In this document: piece by piece, positions 32,713 through 44,944 of the stretch | How positions within the stretch are numbered: position 1 is the stretch's first letter | Layout of the letters: each line of letters starts with the position of its first letter | DNA from: Acanthosepion pharaonis | Taxonomy: Eukaryota; Mollusca; Cephalopoda; Sepiida; Sepiidae | Assembly: GCA_903632075.3 (NCBI GenBank) | Contig: CAHIKZ030000809.1 | Coordinates: forward strand, 166,501-230,500 | Reading direction: 5' to 3' | Length of the DNA: 64,000 nucleotides | Made by a program: the position numbers and the translations under genes | The notes under the pieces: model-generated | Database searches by the model: none | Seen by the model: the letters and a program-made list of their open reading frames with translations, nothing else | Told to the model about the DNA's origin: nothing

Positions 32713-32861
32713 GTAGAGGACCATGTGGGTTTGTATGTTGTTAAATTAGGAACATGTGCTGTTTATTTCCTGCTAGAAGAAGGTCCAACTACAAGAACAT
32801 GACGGACTCAAGTTGAGTCCAACCAAAGATGTAAAGAAAACAAACAAGACTTTTATATATC

Positions 32862-32897
<36 letters not shown>

Positions 32898-33980
32898 GTC
32901 AACAAATATATGTATTAAACAACAAATTTACACGTGACAAAGACATCAACATGTGTGTAAACATAAAGAGTTTGTATATTTCACACTTGATCTCTTCAGT
33001 GTAGAAAACTTTTGTACATTAAAGGCATGATAAGAAATGTTGATAAGCAGTGGTATGAAATGTTGCATGTGGTGTAGAATATATGTTTAACCTTGTCTGC
33101 TAGGTGAAATTGGGTCAAGCGTCACTGTGAGAAAGAAAGGGTCAAGCAAATAGACAAGTGGCGAAAAGGAGTGTTGTATCGTTGTTGGTAAATTGTGTCA
33201 AAGTAGTACTAGTTGTAGTGCCGATTTGAGCTTCTGTGTTTTCCATGTGTTGTAGAAAAAATTCTATTTGCCATGCCAGAGAAATGTGTTATGTATAGAC
33301 ATGTAGTAAATTAAAATATTTGTGATTTTGCACTTTCATATGATCTAGTCAAAAATTTTGTTGCTGTTTAAAAGTTGTTTTGGGGTTAATAGTGTCTGGA
33401 GTGCGTAGTAGGAGTTTTTCAATGTTTTTCCTGACTGGCTCTTATTTGGAAAGTGTGTGTAAATGTGAGTTTGTGTATATATATATATATATATATATAT
33501 ACAGTCTTGTTTCTGTTAGCAGGAGTTGAAAAAATAAATCACATTGGAAAATCACCAATCTGTAGAGCCCTGTGGATTTTAAGTGTTGTTAAATTAGGAA
33601 CATGTGCTGTTTATTCCTACTAGAAGAAGATCCAACAACAAGAACATGGTGGACTCAAGTTGAGTCCAACTGAAGATGTAAAGAAAACAAACAAGACCAA
33701 TATACATATGTCAACAAATATATGTATTAAACAACAAATTTACCAGTGACAAAGACATCAACATTTGTGTTTGAATGTAAAGAGTTTGTATATTGGTTAA
33801 AGTTTGGACGTATATGTATGTGTGTTTCATGGTGCTTTCCCACAAGTGGACAAAAATGTGGATCTCTGCAAGAGATCACATTTTTAAATGTGTCTGCTGA
33901 AATACAAAGTGAAAAAGAGAACGAGGCAATAAATTGCCCAGTATTTATAGTGTAGGGAGAGCGTGCTCTAGTGAAATATT
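32711..33980. mobile_element. Insertion with long direct repeats in the mariner
   Basis: Two direct repeats of about 240-290 bp (32711-33000 and 33560-33797) start alike at 'ctgtagag' and share 'ttaaattaggaacatgtgct', 'gactcaagttgagtccaac' and 'aagacatcaacat'. About 560 bp of unique non-coding DNA lies between. They could be the LTRs of a small non-autonomous LTR element (TRIM-like) or two units of a tandem repeat. The repeat ends and a target duplication could not be fixed. A (TA)n tract has grown in the left repeat only. Confidence 0.6.
33475..33501. repeat. (TA)n microsatellite
   Basis: About 13 TA units in the unique part of the insertion in the mariner. Confidence 0.95.
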
Positions 33981-33984
33981 TGGA

Positions 33985-34560
33985 AATTAAGGAGGAGCTA
34001 ACTCTGACACTTGATCAAAAGCACACAGACACTGTTTGAGGCAAATCCAACTGGTTTTCTTGAATTTTTCCTACCCTAAGATGAGTGTTAGATTCATTAC
34101 TTTGAGCCAGAGACAAAGAGACAAACCATGTAGTGGAAAAACACCTCCTCACCTGCTCCAAAGAAAGTCAAGGTTGTTTCATCTGTAAGGAAGGTGATGG
34201 TCTCATTGTATGGGGATACAAAAGGCATTTTTTTATTGACTATATTCAAAAGGGCCATACCATCAATGGAGAGTACTATGCAAATGTGTTGAGGCAGTTA
34301 TGAAAAATGCCCAGGAAAACTGATGAAAGGGGGTTTTCTTTCAATGGGTCAATGCTCCAACACACAAATCGTTAGTTTCAATGGTTGCTGTATGTGTCTG
34401 TGACTTTGAACTGGTTGATCACCCCCTCCCTATTTTTCTGATTTGACCATCATCTGTTCTCCAACATGAAAACATACATGGCTGAGAAGCAGTATTGCAG
34501 TGATGACAATGTCATACCTACTACTGATGGCTTTTTTTGACCAACCAAATGAAAAGTCTT
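33985..34560 (+). pseudogene. Mariner transposase, catalytic part
   Basis: After 'ELTLTLDQKHTD' the relic continues with 'FEPETKRQ'-like sequence ('SQRQRDKPCSGKTPPHLLQR'), 'IDYIQKGHTINGEYYAN'-like sequence in a shifted frame, 'GVFFQWVNAPTHKSLVSMVA' (normally FHQDNAPAHKS, the second Asp lost) and 'ELVDHPLPIFLI' with the 'YSPDLAPSD' block broken. 'YCSDDNVIPTTDGFF'-like sequence ends it. Clearly inactive. Confidence 0.75.
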
Positions 34561-34702
34561 CTTTGAACAGTCAGATATCAGTTTAGCTGGAAAGAAACAA
34601 TGCATTTATTAAGAAGAAGAGTTGAAATTAATGCATGCAAGATTTCACATCTCTAGCATCATTCCTTCATAGTCAGCCTACAAAGTTTTCAGCCCACCCT
34701 TG

Positions 34703-36079
34703 TAGATTCATTACTGGTCATTAAAACTTCATTAGTAGCTGAAATAACTGCATGCGTGCCAACACTTATGGCCAGTCATTGCTCAGCTGATGGTGTTAAA
34801 TTGGGAGAGTTTATTAAGTGCATGTGAACACAGACTTGAGAAACTCATAAATTTCTAAGTGCTGCTTTAAGTAACAAAGTGGTAAAAAAATAAAATAAAA
34901 ACTAACTTCAAACAACTTTCAAGAAACGAAAATAAGTATAAACTGATGATAGTAATTTAATATGCAACTGACAGAATTGATTTCCCTGCAGACATCTTTC
35001 TGTTCTTTCTTCTGAATGATTTTGCTACTGTGGACATATATATCTTTATGAAATTTACATTGCCTGCTGTAGGCATATACATTTGTTTTCAAGACATGTA
35101 TCTTTAGGAAACTGGTATTGCCTGCTGTCAACATATAAATATGTTTACAAGACATACTAATCTAAGTCCCCTCACCAAAAAACAAAATGATATTTAAAGT
35201 TTGAAATACAATCTAAAAAAATGAAATCGTTCTGTTGTTTTATAATTCTACTTTTAATTCCAAGCTGATAAATTAAAATTAAAATTAACATGCACTATAT
35301 GCAAAATACTTTGCTGTATTTCAAACTGTATTTCAAACCTTTTTTTTTTTTTTTTTTTTACTTATCAGTAAAATTGAAAAAAATCATCCATATTGACAGT
35401 TCTGTCAAAACAGCATAATTCTCTTTATTAAAAAAATATTTCATAATTAAAATATGATTTTCTAAAATGTTATTTGAAAAAGTTGGCTGATTTGAAGTTT
35501 AATTAATCTGAACTGAAAAAAATATTACTTTTATTTTAAATTATCGAATTATTATTTTTAAGATGGAAGGGGTGTCTTTGGCATTTGATTTATTGACCAC
35601 CTGATGTTTGGGAAATTTAATTGAGGAGGTCAATAACTAGAAAATTACACAACAAATACAACATGATCCCTTTTTTATATAATATTTTTTAATTACTCAG
35701 TAACCTTAAAAATGTAAAATATTTGAAGCATTTTAATATTTTATTGAATTTTAGAAATTTCAGCTTTATAGCCTTACTTACAAAGATGCTTGTGAGAAAG
35801 TTACCAATAAATTTAACATTTACTATAGGTACATTTATAGGTACATAACTTATTTTCTGGTAATGTGGTGTATGGATATCTCTACTTGCAAAAATTGAAA
35901 CACTTACACGCACTGAAAAAATTCAAAATTCTTTTTAAAATACTGATGAGTTGCTGAAATGTTATGAGCTTTTCCATTAATGATTAGAGATAGATACACA
36001 GATAAAGAAGATAGATAAAGAAAGAAAAATGATAGATAAAGAAAAGTGACAGATAGGTGAAGTGACCTAGAAAGGGTTA
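34703..36079. other. A+T-rich DNA with small repeats
   Basis: 35035-35160 holds two tandem units of about 60 bp with 'attgcctgctgt' in each; related single units occur near 37110 and 46170. 35339-35359 is a T-run. GATA-rich simple sequence lies at 35988-36056. Nothing coding is recognised. Confidence 0.5.
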
Positions 36080-36300
36080 CTAAATAAGCAATAACCGAAA
36101 TGGAGATTGGAAATGAAATGGTAATCTTTATAACGTCAACAAAATATAATACTCGCCAGCAGCATGTAGTATGTAAACCACTGCTGGTGGGGGGGATTAC
36201 TTAGACAGCATATTAATACACACACTTATTAACATATTTATGAGGATTGGGACATACCCATTAGTGTTCATAGGTATGGTATATAACAATTAGTAAATGT
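36080..36300 (+). repeat. Dispersed repeat, also at 63570-63780
   Basis: 'gattgggacatacccatta' and 'gttcataggtatggtat' near 36245-36280 match 'aattgggacataccgatta' and 'gtccataggtatagtatg' near 63748-63782, preceded in both by 'aggttggaaatggaa'-like sequence. At 63600 the repeat lies next to LINE fragments, so it may be a LINE 3' end. Confidence 0.5.
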
Positions 36301-37489
36301 AATTTCAATCTAATAGCAGGATCACTTAGCTGTTACTAATACAGAATTTTTAAAGATTTAAAAGTTGATAAATTATTCTAATTAAAATTATAGAAAAATG
36401 AAAACAATGAAAACGATTCTTTTAAAAATTCATCATTCATTGAAATTTTTATTTTCTTAGGACAATAGTGTCCATAACATTTTATTCATAAAAGCAAGCT
36501 TTTCTAATTAAAAAAAATGTCTTAGCTTTATTGCAATTTTTATTTTATAATTCAGAGCTGTATTGTTGTTACTAGGGGTCCTACATTTGATCAAGAGAAA
36601 TTGATGATTTAAATTCGCCAAGGTCTTGTCCTTTTAACAAATATAAACATTAACAGATACAAAAAATAATTTCTAGAAATTTGATAAAATGAGGTGGGGG
36701 GAATAGATGTAAAAGAACACATTCTTACAAAGATTTCCAAAAAAGAAACAGTTCAAAAATAATTTAATTTTTTTCTGAATAAGTCCTGAAAGTTTCATTA
36801 AAATTCAACAATTATCTGATTTTTGCAAGAGTTTTCAATCAGTGTTTTTCATCACAAAAAGATACTCAAATTCTTTATACAGATGTAAAGATACTGATGC
36901 AAAAAAAAAAAAAAATTAACCAAAATTTCCAAGGTTGTAAAAACTATAAAAAAAATATTTTTTCCAATAAAAATCATTTGATCTTACCTCTTAATAATGA
37001 TACAAAGATTTTGAAGAAAAAACTTAGATTTTATTATTTTGGAACAATTTTCATCCTCTTTTTTTTAGCAAATTTTGAGAAGTACCTATACATACAAAAA
37101 CTGACACTGCCTGCTGTCTAAGCTGTGAAAAATAAAAGTTACCAGTGATGAACTCTCCCCTTGGAGTAGAAGCACTGTTGTTGTTTGCTCAGGATATTTG
37201 ACTGAATTTTCTTGTTTTCTCCCACCAGGTTAAAATATGATTGTGCTTTGAGTTTAAAAGAGACCCTGTTAATAAATGAAGTGACTACTATTGTTAATCA
37301 CTCATCTGTTCTGCTTTGTCATGAAGAGAATCTTTTTTGCATTTCTACTAATTGTTACCTGGACAATCTATGTGTTTTTCCATTTTTTGAATATAGAACT
37401 AGACTCGTCTTTGTTGAAAATTAGTGAAATTTTCGACATGGCATATACACATTTTCAAGACATGTTAAAATGTCTACCTCTAAGGTTTA
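36301..37489. other. A+T-rich DNA
   Basis: No recognised feature; a 14-A run lies at about 36901-36914. Confidence 0.4.
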
Positions 37490-37780
37490 TGCTGCAAACT
37501 AACACTTAGTACTACTTGTAACCACTGTTGACATATAGTAGCATACAATATAACTTCTATTGTTATTGTATTTTCATTATATTTAGTGTTACGGTGTCAT
37601 TTAACTTAGTCTTTACAAAGTATCATATCGAAATCAAAATTGTAAATTATCATCAGCGTTTTTATAGTAATTTATTACCAGTAAATAGCAATTTTGTATT
37701 TTTCTCAAAATGAGCCAGTACAGCCAGGGAACAATGCAACAGTGAAAGTGTTAGCAAGCATGCAGTCTTGCTTATTTATG
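37490..37780 (+). repeat. Dispersed repeat H, copy 1
   Basis: Similar in the same orientation to 46945-47195. Shared landmarks are 'cttagtactacttgtaacc' (diverged), 'catatagtagcata'-like sequence and 'ttctcaaaatgagccagta' followed by 'cagccaggg'. Confidence 0.55.
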
Positions 37781-38384
37781 AGAAAATATTTAGAAATATG
37801 AAACTAAAATTATGCCCTAATTAAATATTGGTATAGCAAGAATTTGAATAAATTAGTAAATGTGTTAGATTTTGAATTCAGGAAAAACAAGATGTATATT
37901 CTTCAATTTAACATGACTCAAAAAAAAAAAAAAAAAGATAATAAATAATATTTATTTCTAGGTCATAAATATTTTGCGAGACTTTCCTTTTTTGTTTTCA
38001 CCAATCCTTGGTTATCAAAATGAAATTTCTCCTGAAAGAGTTCAGTGCTTTGAGCAACATTGGTAGAGAAATAAGGGGTCCCAGACTCATGCATATTATG
38101 TCTGAATAGAGTATACATTACAGAGAAAACTATCTGAAGCCTTCATTTGAAAGATATATGACCACAAGGTTAGCCTCTGTGATGGGAGGAAAAAAAACTT
38201 GGGAGTATTAAAACTTTGCTGGCTTGGCAGGAAATCAATCTCTTCAAGATTATTTTAATAGATTTTTGGTAATCAATAATCTGACTCAGGTGATTAAATT
38301 TCTTTCATTTTCATTGTTGAACAGAGTTGTAAAAAATGAGTTTTTTTTACCTGATATTTCTGTTAATAATTCTTTCATTCATTC
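37781..38384. other. A+T-rich DNA
   Basis: A poly(A) run at 37920-37936 may be a retroposon tail. Nothing else recognised. Confidence 0.4.
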
Positions 38385-38540
38385 ACTAACTACTGGGGTC
38401 TGGTTGAGTGGTGAGAACATTTACTTTTTGACAATGAGACCAGTTTTGAACCTCACCATGGTCAATATACATTTTTTGGGAAGCGACATATATTTATTAC
38501 AACCATGCTCTCATGTAGACTTACCCTGTCACCTGGTCTT
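38385..38540 (+). mobile_element. Possible tRNA-like SINE fragment
   Basis: An A-box-like 'ctggttgagtggtgagaa' is followed 40 nt later by a B-box-like 'agttttgaacctcacc'. The distance and order fit a tRNA-derived head. No family partner was found in the window. Confidence 0.4.
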
Positions 38541-39105
38541 AGTTCTATTAAATATTTCTTAGAGAAACATAGCTACGTACATAATATTAGACAGATATTA
38601 GTTGATAACACAATAATACTCACAGATACACACAGTAAAAAGAACCTTTAGATATTGGAAGATATCTACATTAAAACAAAGCAATCCACACTCAACAAAA
38701 TTACATTTCAAACTAGTCACAACACATTATATTGCATCTAGACATATGGTTCTGTTGTTAATATTTCGGCCTTTCACGTGGTATGACATCATAGAATTGC
38801 ATCTTGAAATTACAAACTGTCTCTGCTATTCCATGGCTGTTATTGCATAGCAATTTTCTATGTCAATATAACAAAATATTATCTTCAATGGTGAATATCT
38901 TTGTAAAATGTCTGTATAACCAATCTGAAGATGGCTCATTTGAGCTGAAAGGTTAGATCAAGGACCAACTTAATAAAAAATATCCAAATGTTGGACAATT
39001 TTTGTCTTTATTTTCACCCGAAATTAAAGCAAACATATAAACATTAGAACAGCTCATGATCAGACATAATAGACATTCATTGGTTGTTATATTTAACAAT
39101 ATATG

Positions 39106-39106
<1 letters not shown>
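38541..39106. other. A+T-rich DNA
   Basis: No recognised feature. Confidence 0.4.

Positions 39107-39165
<59 letters not shown>
39107..39165. repeat. (TA)n(TG)n microsatellite
   Basis: About 17 TA followed by 12 TG units, immediately left of a SINE dimer. Alternating purine-pyrimidine DNA of this length can adopt Z-DNA. Confidence 0.95.
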
Positions 39166-39167
39166 AT

Positions 39168-39360
39168 TTTACACTATTTGGTAAATCTTTATTGCCATAT
39201 CCATGACATCTAGGCCATTGTACAGTCCAGCCTTCTTCAGCAGAAGGCCAGAGTGTACAACAACTGAAATGTGAATATGGTAGTAAAGATGACGACAACA
39301 GTCTGAACAATGTAAACAATATAAATAGTGACAATACCTCATCTCAAAATTTTAGAAATA
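39168..39360 (+). mobile_element. Head-to-head SINE dimer, headless
   Basis: Inverted arms meet exactly at 'ccttcttcag|cagaagg' (about 39240), both lacking heads. The right arm carries 'ggtagtaaagatgacgac' and the full tail 'acctcatctcaaaatttt'; the left arm is shortened at the outside and has lost the 'gtcctcatc' block. Confidence 0.75.
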
Positions 39361-39892
39361 TACAGGGTGCAATGTGTTGTCTAAATTACGCAAAAATTAA
39401 AAATAAAGTTGACTTCTCATTTTAACAGATATATCTACAGAAATTACACAAAAATATCTGGAAATACTAATGAGTAAATTTAATCAATAAAATTTCCATT
39501 GGCTTTAACTTTGGCCGACAGGTGAGTGGATCTCAAAAACGACCTGTACTCTGTGGTTAACTTGAGCAAGAAATGGTTTCTAAATTTTAACATCTACAAA
39601 ATGAAACTGCTCTCTTTTAAATATCACAGAAATGATGCTAACCTCCAAGAGAACAATTCATGGCACCTTCTCAGTCTCACGTTTTCTACTGACATGAAGT
39701 GGAATGATTATATTGTGCCTAGCACTTGTATGAACATATGAAAAATTAAATAAAGAGCTTAATCACAGTACTTTGTCAGCTGTCCTTAATGAAACATGTA
39801 TAAAAGAGGGATTGCTGCCCAAATACACAATATATATATATATTATGAAATGGATTACATCTGTAATTATTTTAATATATTTATTTGCTAAC
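39361..39892. other. A+T-rich DNA
   Basis: No recognised feature. Confidence 0.4.
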
Positions 39893-40070
39893 CAGATGCT
39901 TCCTCTGCAGCTAAATGGTATAGCACAGTTCCATGTAGGATACAGGTTTGATTTCTGTCAGAGGACATATATTTTCTATGAAATTTCTCAAACATGCAGA
40001 CCAGTAAATGTTGTTAATACTGTTTATTATAAACAGAACATTTACTTAAATATTAAATCTTTTAAAAAAA

Positions 40071-40078
<8 letters not shown>
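39893..40078 (+). mobile_element. tRNA-derived SINE, family C
   Basis: 'cctctgcagctaaatgg' begins a tRNA-like head whose acceptor strand 'cctctg' pairs with 'cagagg'. The T arm is 'acaggtttgatttctgt'. The body 'aatgttgttaatactg' and 'ttataaacagaac' matches the foldback at 49173-49880. Confidence 0.75.
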
Positions 40079-40121
<43 letters not shown>

Positions 40122-40124
40122 TAG

Positions 40125-40173
<49 letters not shown>

Positions 40174-40174
40174 T

Positions 40175-40215
<41 letters not shown>

Positions 40216-40240
40216 TATATATAGATATATATATATATAG
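40074..40240. repeat. (TA)n/(GA)n/(GATA)n compound microsatellite
   Basis: TA tracts alternate with GAGA and GATA units directly at the tail of the SINE at 39893-40078. Confidence 0.95.
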
Positions 40241-40584
40241 ATATTTCTGTTAACTGGAAGCAGGTAATAGAGTGGATTAATTAAATCAATTTGTCTTTCT
40301 TATATCATTATCATAAAATAGACATTTTCAAATATGAAACTCATTGCTAAGTTAATATGTTATTTCTATATATACAATACATGAGCATACAGCATCATTG
40401 TCATGGAAACTAAAATCAGTGTAGTCTGAGTGACATTGGTCAAGGTCATTGCACTGACTTCCCACTAATACCCTTGAGAAAGGCATGAATCAGTCTTCTT
40501 GTTCTAGCTATTGGTAATATAACAGGGTAAATGGGACAATCTAGCTTTAGTGGGGGAAATCAGTTCTTCCTAAAAAACAATGAT
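40241..40584. other. Unassigned DNA
   Basis: 40400-40510 has weak similarity to the body of SINE family A ('acccttgagaaaggcatgaa'). Nothing else recognised. Confidence 0.35.
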
Positions 40585-40905
40585 GGTATTCACCAGTTTA
40601 CTGATCTTTTTCTTCTTTTATATATCATGTTCCTTCAGGACATGGGTGATAATGTCTCTCCACAGCTTTCTATTCTTTGTAGCACTCAGCAAGTTTTTAT
40701 TGTTTTTCTCTACCTCCAGCTTCCTGTTCTGCCATCCATTTACACAAGCTTGTTAAGTAGGATAATAGCTTGTTTTCTTCTATCCCTCTTACTTTTAATG
40801 TCCTGTGAGAGTCAAATTCTCCAATCCCTCTTTTCTCATTATGCATTCCAAAGAAAAGAAAAAGTTCTGGAGAGCCATGAGTGATTACATCCTCAAGTGA
40901 CATGT
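40585..40905 (-). pseudogene. LINE ORF2 C-terminal fragment
   Basis: Minus-strand frames, broken by shifts, give 'GLENLTLTGHI'-like sequence, 'KSKRDRRKQAIILLNKLV', 'SYLTSLCKWMAEQ', 'LLSATKNRKLWRD'-like sequence and 'HVLKEHDI' before a stop. The order GxIxxKRxRGRQ ... LxxLxxW ... LxxATKxRxLWRxMIxHVLKxHGT is the known end of a mollusc LINE ORF2. The plus-strand frame over the same DNA is a shadow. Confidence 0.65.
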
Positions 40906-41569
40906 ACAATGTCTGTAAAGTATCCATCCGAAAGAAAAAATAGCCTACCAAAGACAGTGACATGTTAGTTCCTTCAAAGTATTGTCTTTGAAATCTTGAC
41001 ATATCCTAGCATTCTTTCTTTGTCATGTTTGCCTTAATCATGTCTATGGTGTTTTAACAGCAATTTTAGCATTGGGAAAAGTCTGAAGAAATTACATCTG
41101 GGATCTGGAGCTGACAGACCTGAGAGATGTGACATTTGGCCAAAACACCTGCATAAGATGTCAAGAATCCATTTGCTCAATCATTGCAAATGTGATAGTA
41201 ACACAGTATCCAAGCTCACTCAATGGCATCTCACAGCTGACTGAGTAATTTTATAGAATAGTGTCCATTCATGAGCATTATGGTTCCCTCTGACTGGTTG
41301 CTAAGTGATATGAAAATAGCAAAACTGGCAAAAATCAGTCTCTTCCAATAGACAGGTTATGAATTATTCCATGCTGCTGGTACCATGTAATCCAGAAAAA
41401 TCTGTCATATAGAGAGGAGAGAAACATAATCTTTTATTCTTTTTATTTTCACTGTCACTTTAGATCATAGCTGATCACAACTATCCAAAGCTTCCTATTC
41501 TAAAATATCAGTGAATTGTATGACTTCTTGGGAAATGATAGTCAAGTGATTTCTCTGAGTTTTAATTCA
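40906..41569. other. Unassigned DNA
   Basis: No recognised feature. Confidence 0.4.
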
Positions 41570-41757
41570 GTGTTGTCCTTCTCTCAGACTCAATCTCAAA
41601 ACAATCGAAAGAGCACTGTCTACCCTGTTATTTAAGCCATAGCTGGGGAGGGAGGGATAAGAAAAGAATTTATAACTTTCCCAAGGGAATTGGTGCATGG
41701 CAGATGTAACAGACTCAGCTTGAATTCTACTTTCTTGGCTAATAACTAATATACTAC
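41570..41757 (-). mobile_element. tRNA-derived SINE, family A, body fragment
   Basis: On the minus strand 'aattcccttgggaaagtt' and 'ctccccagctatggct' match the family body; the head region is degraded ('gaattcaagctgagtc'). Confidence 0.5.
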
Positions 41758-42809
41758 ATGTACATCAAGCATCAATTCCTAATCTATATTGACATGAAAA
41801 TACCATTAAAGGTTTGAACAATCTTTTAATAATCATTTTTTCTTATATATAACTGAAAACTGCTGTGATCGAGGAATGTTTAGCTGCAAGTAAGAAATCT
41901 TTGGCATTCTTCAGTTTTTACTGACAGCTAAATTTTATTAAAGTGATGAGTTTGGTACCTGTCATTGACTGCAAGATGATCAAATGTCACATTTAAACTG
42001 TTTGCCCATTTAAAATCCCACATTTATTACTAAATACACTCAGTTTAAATACAGGAGTCTTAAAAAATAATTTCAATCGCCCATACATTTTGGCTTATAC
42101 TTTTTCCTGTTAGCCTGTAGTGTGTGCCAGACAGAAAGGGAAATGAATCTTTGCAACACAGACTTGCATTCAAATTGTGTGTGTATCTAAATTGCACATA
42201 TATTTTAATTCAATGACAAGCCTAAAAATGTTTCTATAAAATTTTAAAAAAATTCTTCAAAATTATTAATGAAGAAGTTCCAAAAAGTTCATTAAATCTC
42301 ATAATTTTCTGATTTTAACATTTTTTTTCTGAAACTTGATGATCTTATTGCTCAGCACAAGGTAAGGGCTATCCAGATTGAGTGGGAGGGGTACATATTA
42401 TTCCATTCTCTTATTTCAAATTGGGTGTGGCTGTGTGTAATCATGCGTATATTAAATGGGACAAATGCATCTTAGTCACTCATACACAATGTAGACATAT
42501 ACATTATATATGCACATGTAAATAGTGCCTGATGAACAGAGAATGCACTTTTGTTTTATAATATAGATTAGCAAGGCAACTGGCACTGCCCAGACTTAGC
42601 AAAATTCTGTCTGATTAACATTTTAAACAGCCCACAATTGAAACGTGTTAGCCTCACTACTCTGTCACTATTACTATGATAGATATTTAGACAAGTTACA
42701 TTCAAGGCTGTGGAGTAAAAGTCAGAGAGTTGGAAGCAATTAAAGAGTCACTGGAGTTGAAGTTGGTAAAAATATACCAATACTGAGTCCAGTTGAATTT
42801 ACACTTTAT
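41758..42809. other. A+T-rich DNA
   Basis: No recognised coding or repeat signature. Confidence 0.4.
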
Positions 42810-43085
42810 ATAAAAAGTCTTACATTATAGAATTTTTATTGTTATTTCTTCTATTGTATATTTATTATTTCCTTTAAAGAAATTCATCTCAACTTCGTTT
42901 TTAAAGCCATTTTATTTTTTGTAGTTATTTTGTATTTGCAAATCTGCATATGTAAAAAAATCTTACATTATAGAATTTTTATTTTGTTATGTCTTTCACA
43001 TCCTGTAAAATATTATATTTCAACTTCTATTATAAAGTAGTTTTATTTTTGTGCTGTACTTATTTCTTATTTGCAAAGATGATAT
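42810..43085. repeat. Two tandem units of about 140 bp
   Basis: Each unit starts 'tcttacattatagaattttt' and ends near 'tatttgcaaa'. A partial third unit lies apart at 43366-43450. Divergence between units indicates an old duplication. Confidence 0.75.
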
Positions 43086-43107
43086 ATATATATATATATA
43101 TATATAG
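43081..43107. repeat. (TA)n microsatellite
   Basis: Directly follows the second tandem unit. Confidence 0.95.
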
Positions 43108-44109
43108 TTTATGAAAAACTAGGTAATCCGTATGGGTAGACCCAAGGAGGATAAAATCCAGAGAGCTCAATGTAAATCCAGAGCAAATAATTTAAATAAA
43201 AACAGACCACTCTAAGGTTTCATGTATTAAATTATTTTACCACAGCCCTTTTAAAGAACTGCAGATCATCAGACTTTACTTCCAAAGGTTGAAATGAAAA
43301 ATGAAAAGAAATTTACACATTTTTGACGGGCTGTATTAAGCATATGTAAATTAATGATATATATATAAAAGTCTTACATTATATTATTTTTATTGTTATT
43401 TCTTCTATATCCTTTCAAAGATTTTGTCTCTAATTCTGTCAGAAAACATTGAAGAATGATATAAAAGCCACAATATCTTTATTCTTTTATATAAACCAGT
43501 TATAATGATATTGGCCTTCTCAAGAGTGTATACATAGGCTTTATGAGGTTAGTAGTCCATAACCACTTAATTACATAAAGAGGAGTTGGATGTAGCAAAA
43601 ATAGAGAAGTCGGAGTTAAAGGTTTTGTGTTCTGACTCCTCAGCTCTGGTTAAATTCCTTAAGTTTTATCAGATCAGACCTTCACAGAACCAACCATAAA
43701 ATGTTTACAGTAGACAAACCATCTCCATTCCATTTGTGTTCCTTTGATGACACTCAGACAGCTTCTTCTGCAAAACTACTGCTTCATGGAGCAAACTCCC
43801 AAGTGGATACTTCTCTGACAATTACAATCTTTAAGTCCAGGATTAATGAATATCTATTCTACTTGTCTTCATAATGTGCACTTCTTACATTCTCCATCCC
43901 CATCCTTTACAACAATATAATGCAGTAATCCTCTACCTTGAGTGACACTTGGGCCTTGTATTGGGTAAACTAACAGGAATTAAAAAAATAGACTATTCTG
44001 TTGTGATCTCCAAGAAAGATGGCAAAGTCATATCAGAGATGTTGTTTGGTTTCACTGAGAAAAAAAATTAGAAGATAGAAGAGGCAATAAAGCTATCTTG
44101 TTACAGTGA
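43108..44109. other. Unassigned DNA
   Basis: Nothing recognised except the partial tandem unit at 43366-43450. Confidence 0.4.
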
Positions 44110-44335
44110 AATGGAAATACTTTTCAATTTCAAATATTCATTTGTACCCTCTTACTTCTTTAAATAATGACCTGCATTCTTATTTATGATGATTATTGCA
44201 ATATTTTGTTAAAGATTTTAAGCCCAAATGTTTAACGAGGCAATAAAGGAATTCCCATGGGTATTTTATAGCTGTGGAGCTCTTAAGGAACTTATTTAGT
44301 CATTAACTTAAGAATTACATTTTTATAAGTACTAC
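44110..44335 (+). repeat. Direct repeat, first copy (second at 44712-44935)
   Basis: Both copies share 'tcttacttctttaaataatg', 'atattttgttaaag' and 'catgggtattttatag' with similar spacing. They are about 600 bp apart and clearly diverged. Confidence 0.75.
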
Positions 44336-44711
44336 CGGTGGTTATAATTCTTCTTAGTTCTTGTGTCTTGGAATGTTCATAAACAATATTCCTTGCTTTG
44401 CAAACGGTTGACAATACAAGACCCTGTTTATTGACAGTATAACTGGTTGTTGTTGAACAAGTGAATCAATGTCACCTGGCTCAACCATCAACAGCTTCCA
44501 TACAGTTTTGTCTACTTATTTTCACTCACAAAGTTTGGGTCAACTCATAGTTTGGTTTTCAGGTACTTCACAACTGTGCCTCATGCTTGAATTGTCTCCC
44601 CACTTTGTTAATATCAAGAATTCACCTCCTTCGCAAATCGACTTGTGAGATTTGAACCTTGCTCTCATGGTGATATATGCCGATCTTCACTGGCAAGCAC
44701 TTGGAGAGCAA
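44336..44711. other. Spacer between direct repeats
   Basis: A minus-strand B-box-like 'gcaaggttcaaatctc' at about 44650 hints at a SINE remnant; nothing more is recognised. Confidence 0.35.
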
Positions 44712-44935
44712 TTGCTATCATATTTTGTCAATTTCAAATCTTTTCCTTTGTACTCTCTTACTTCTTTAAATAATGACCTACATTCATACTTATGTTTGTT
44801 AGAGAAATATTTTGTTAAAGTTAAGCTAAAATATTGAACAATGCAATAGGAGAATATTCATGGGTGTTTTATAGTCATAGGACTTGCAAAGAGCTTATTC
44901 ACACATTAATTAAGAGTTATGATTCATTGGAGATT
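44712..44935 (+). repeat. Direct repeat, second copy
   Basis: Partner of 44110-44335. Confidence 0.75.
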
Positions 44936-44944
44936 CAAATAACA

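Larger units (their letters stand above)
32240..34702 (+). mobile_element. Mariner transposon split by a 1.3-kb insertion
   Basis: Inverted ends of about 145 bp, 'gaaggtgggctgaaaact' at the left and 'agttttcagcccaccctt' at the right, are flanked by TA (32238-32239 and 34703-34704). A mariner transposase relic lies in two parts (32409-32712 and about 33985-34560). The middle (about 32711-33980) is a later insertion containing long direct repeats. Confidence 0.8.

Noticed and set aside
40531..40884. 117-codon plus-strand frame
   Set aside because: Antisense to a LINE ORF2 end that is recognisable on the minus strand.
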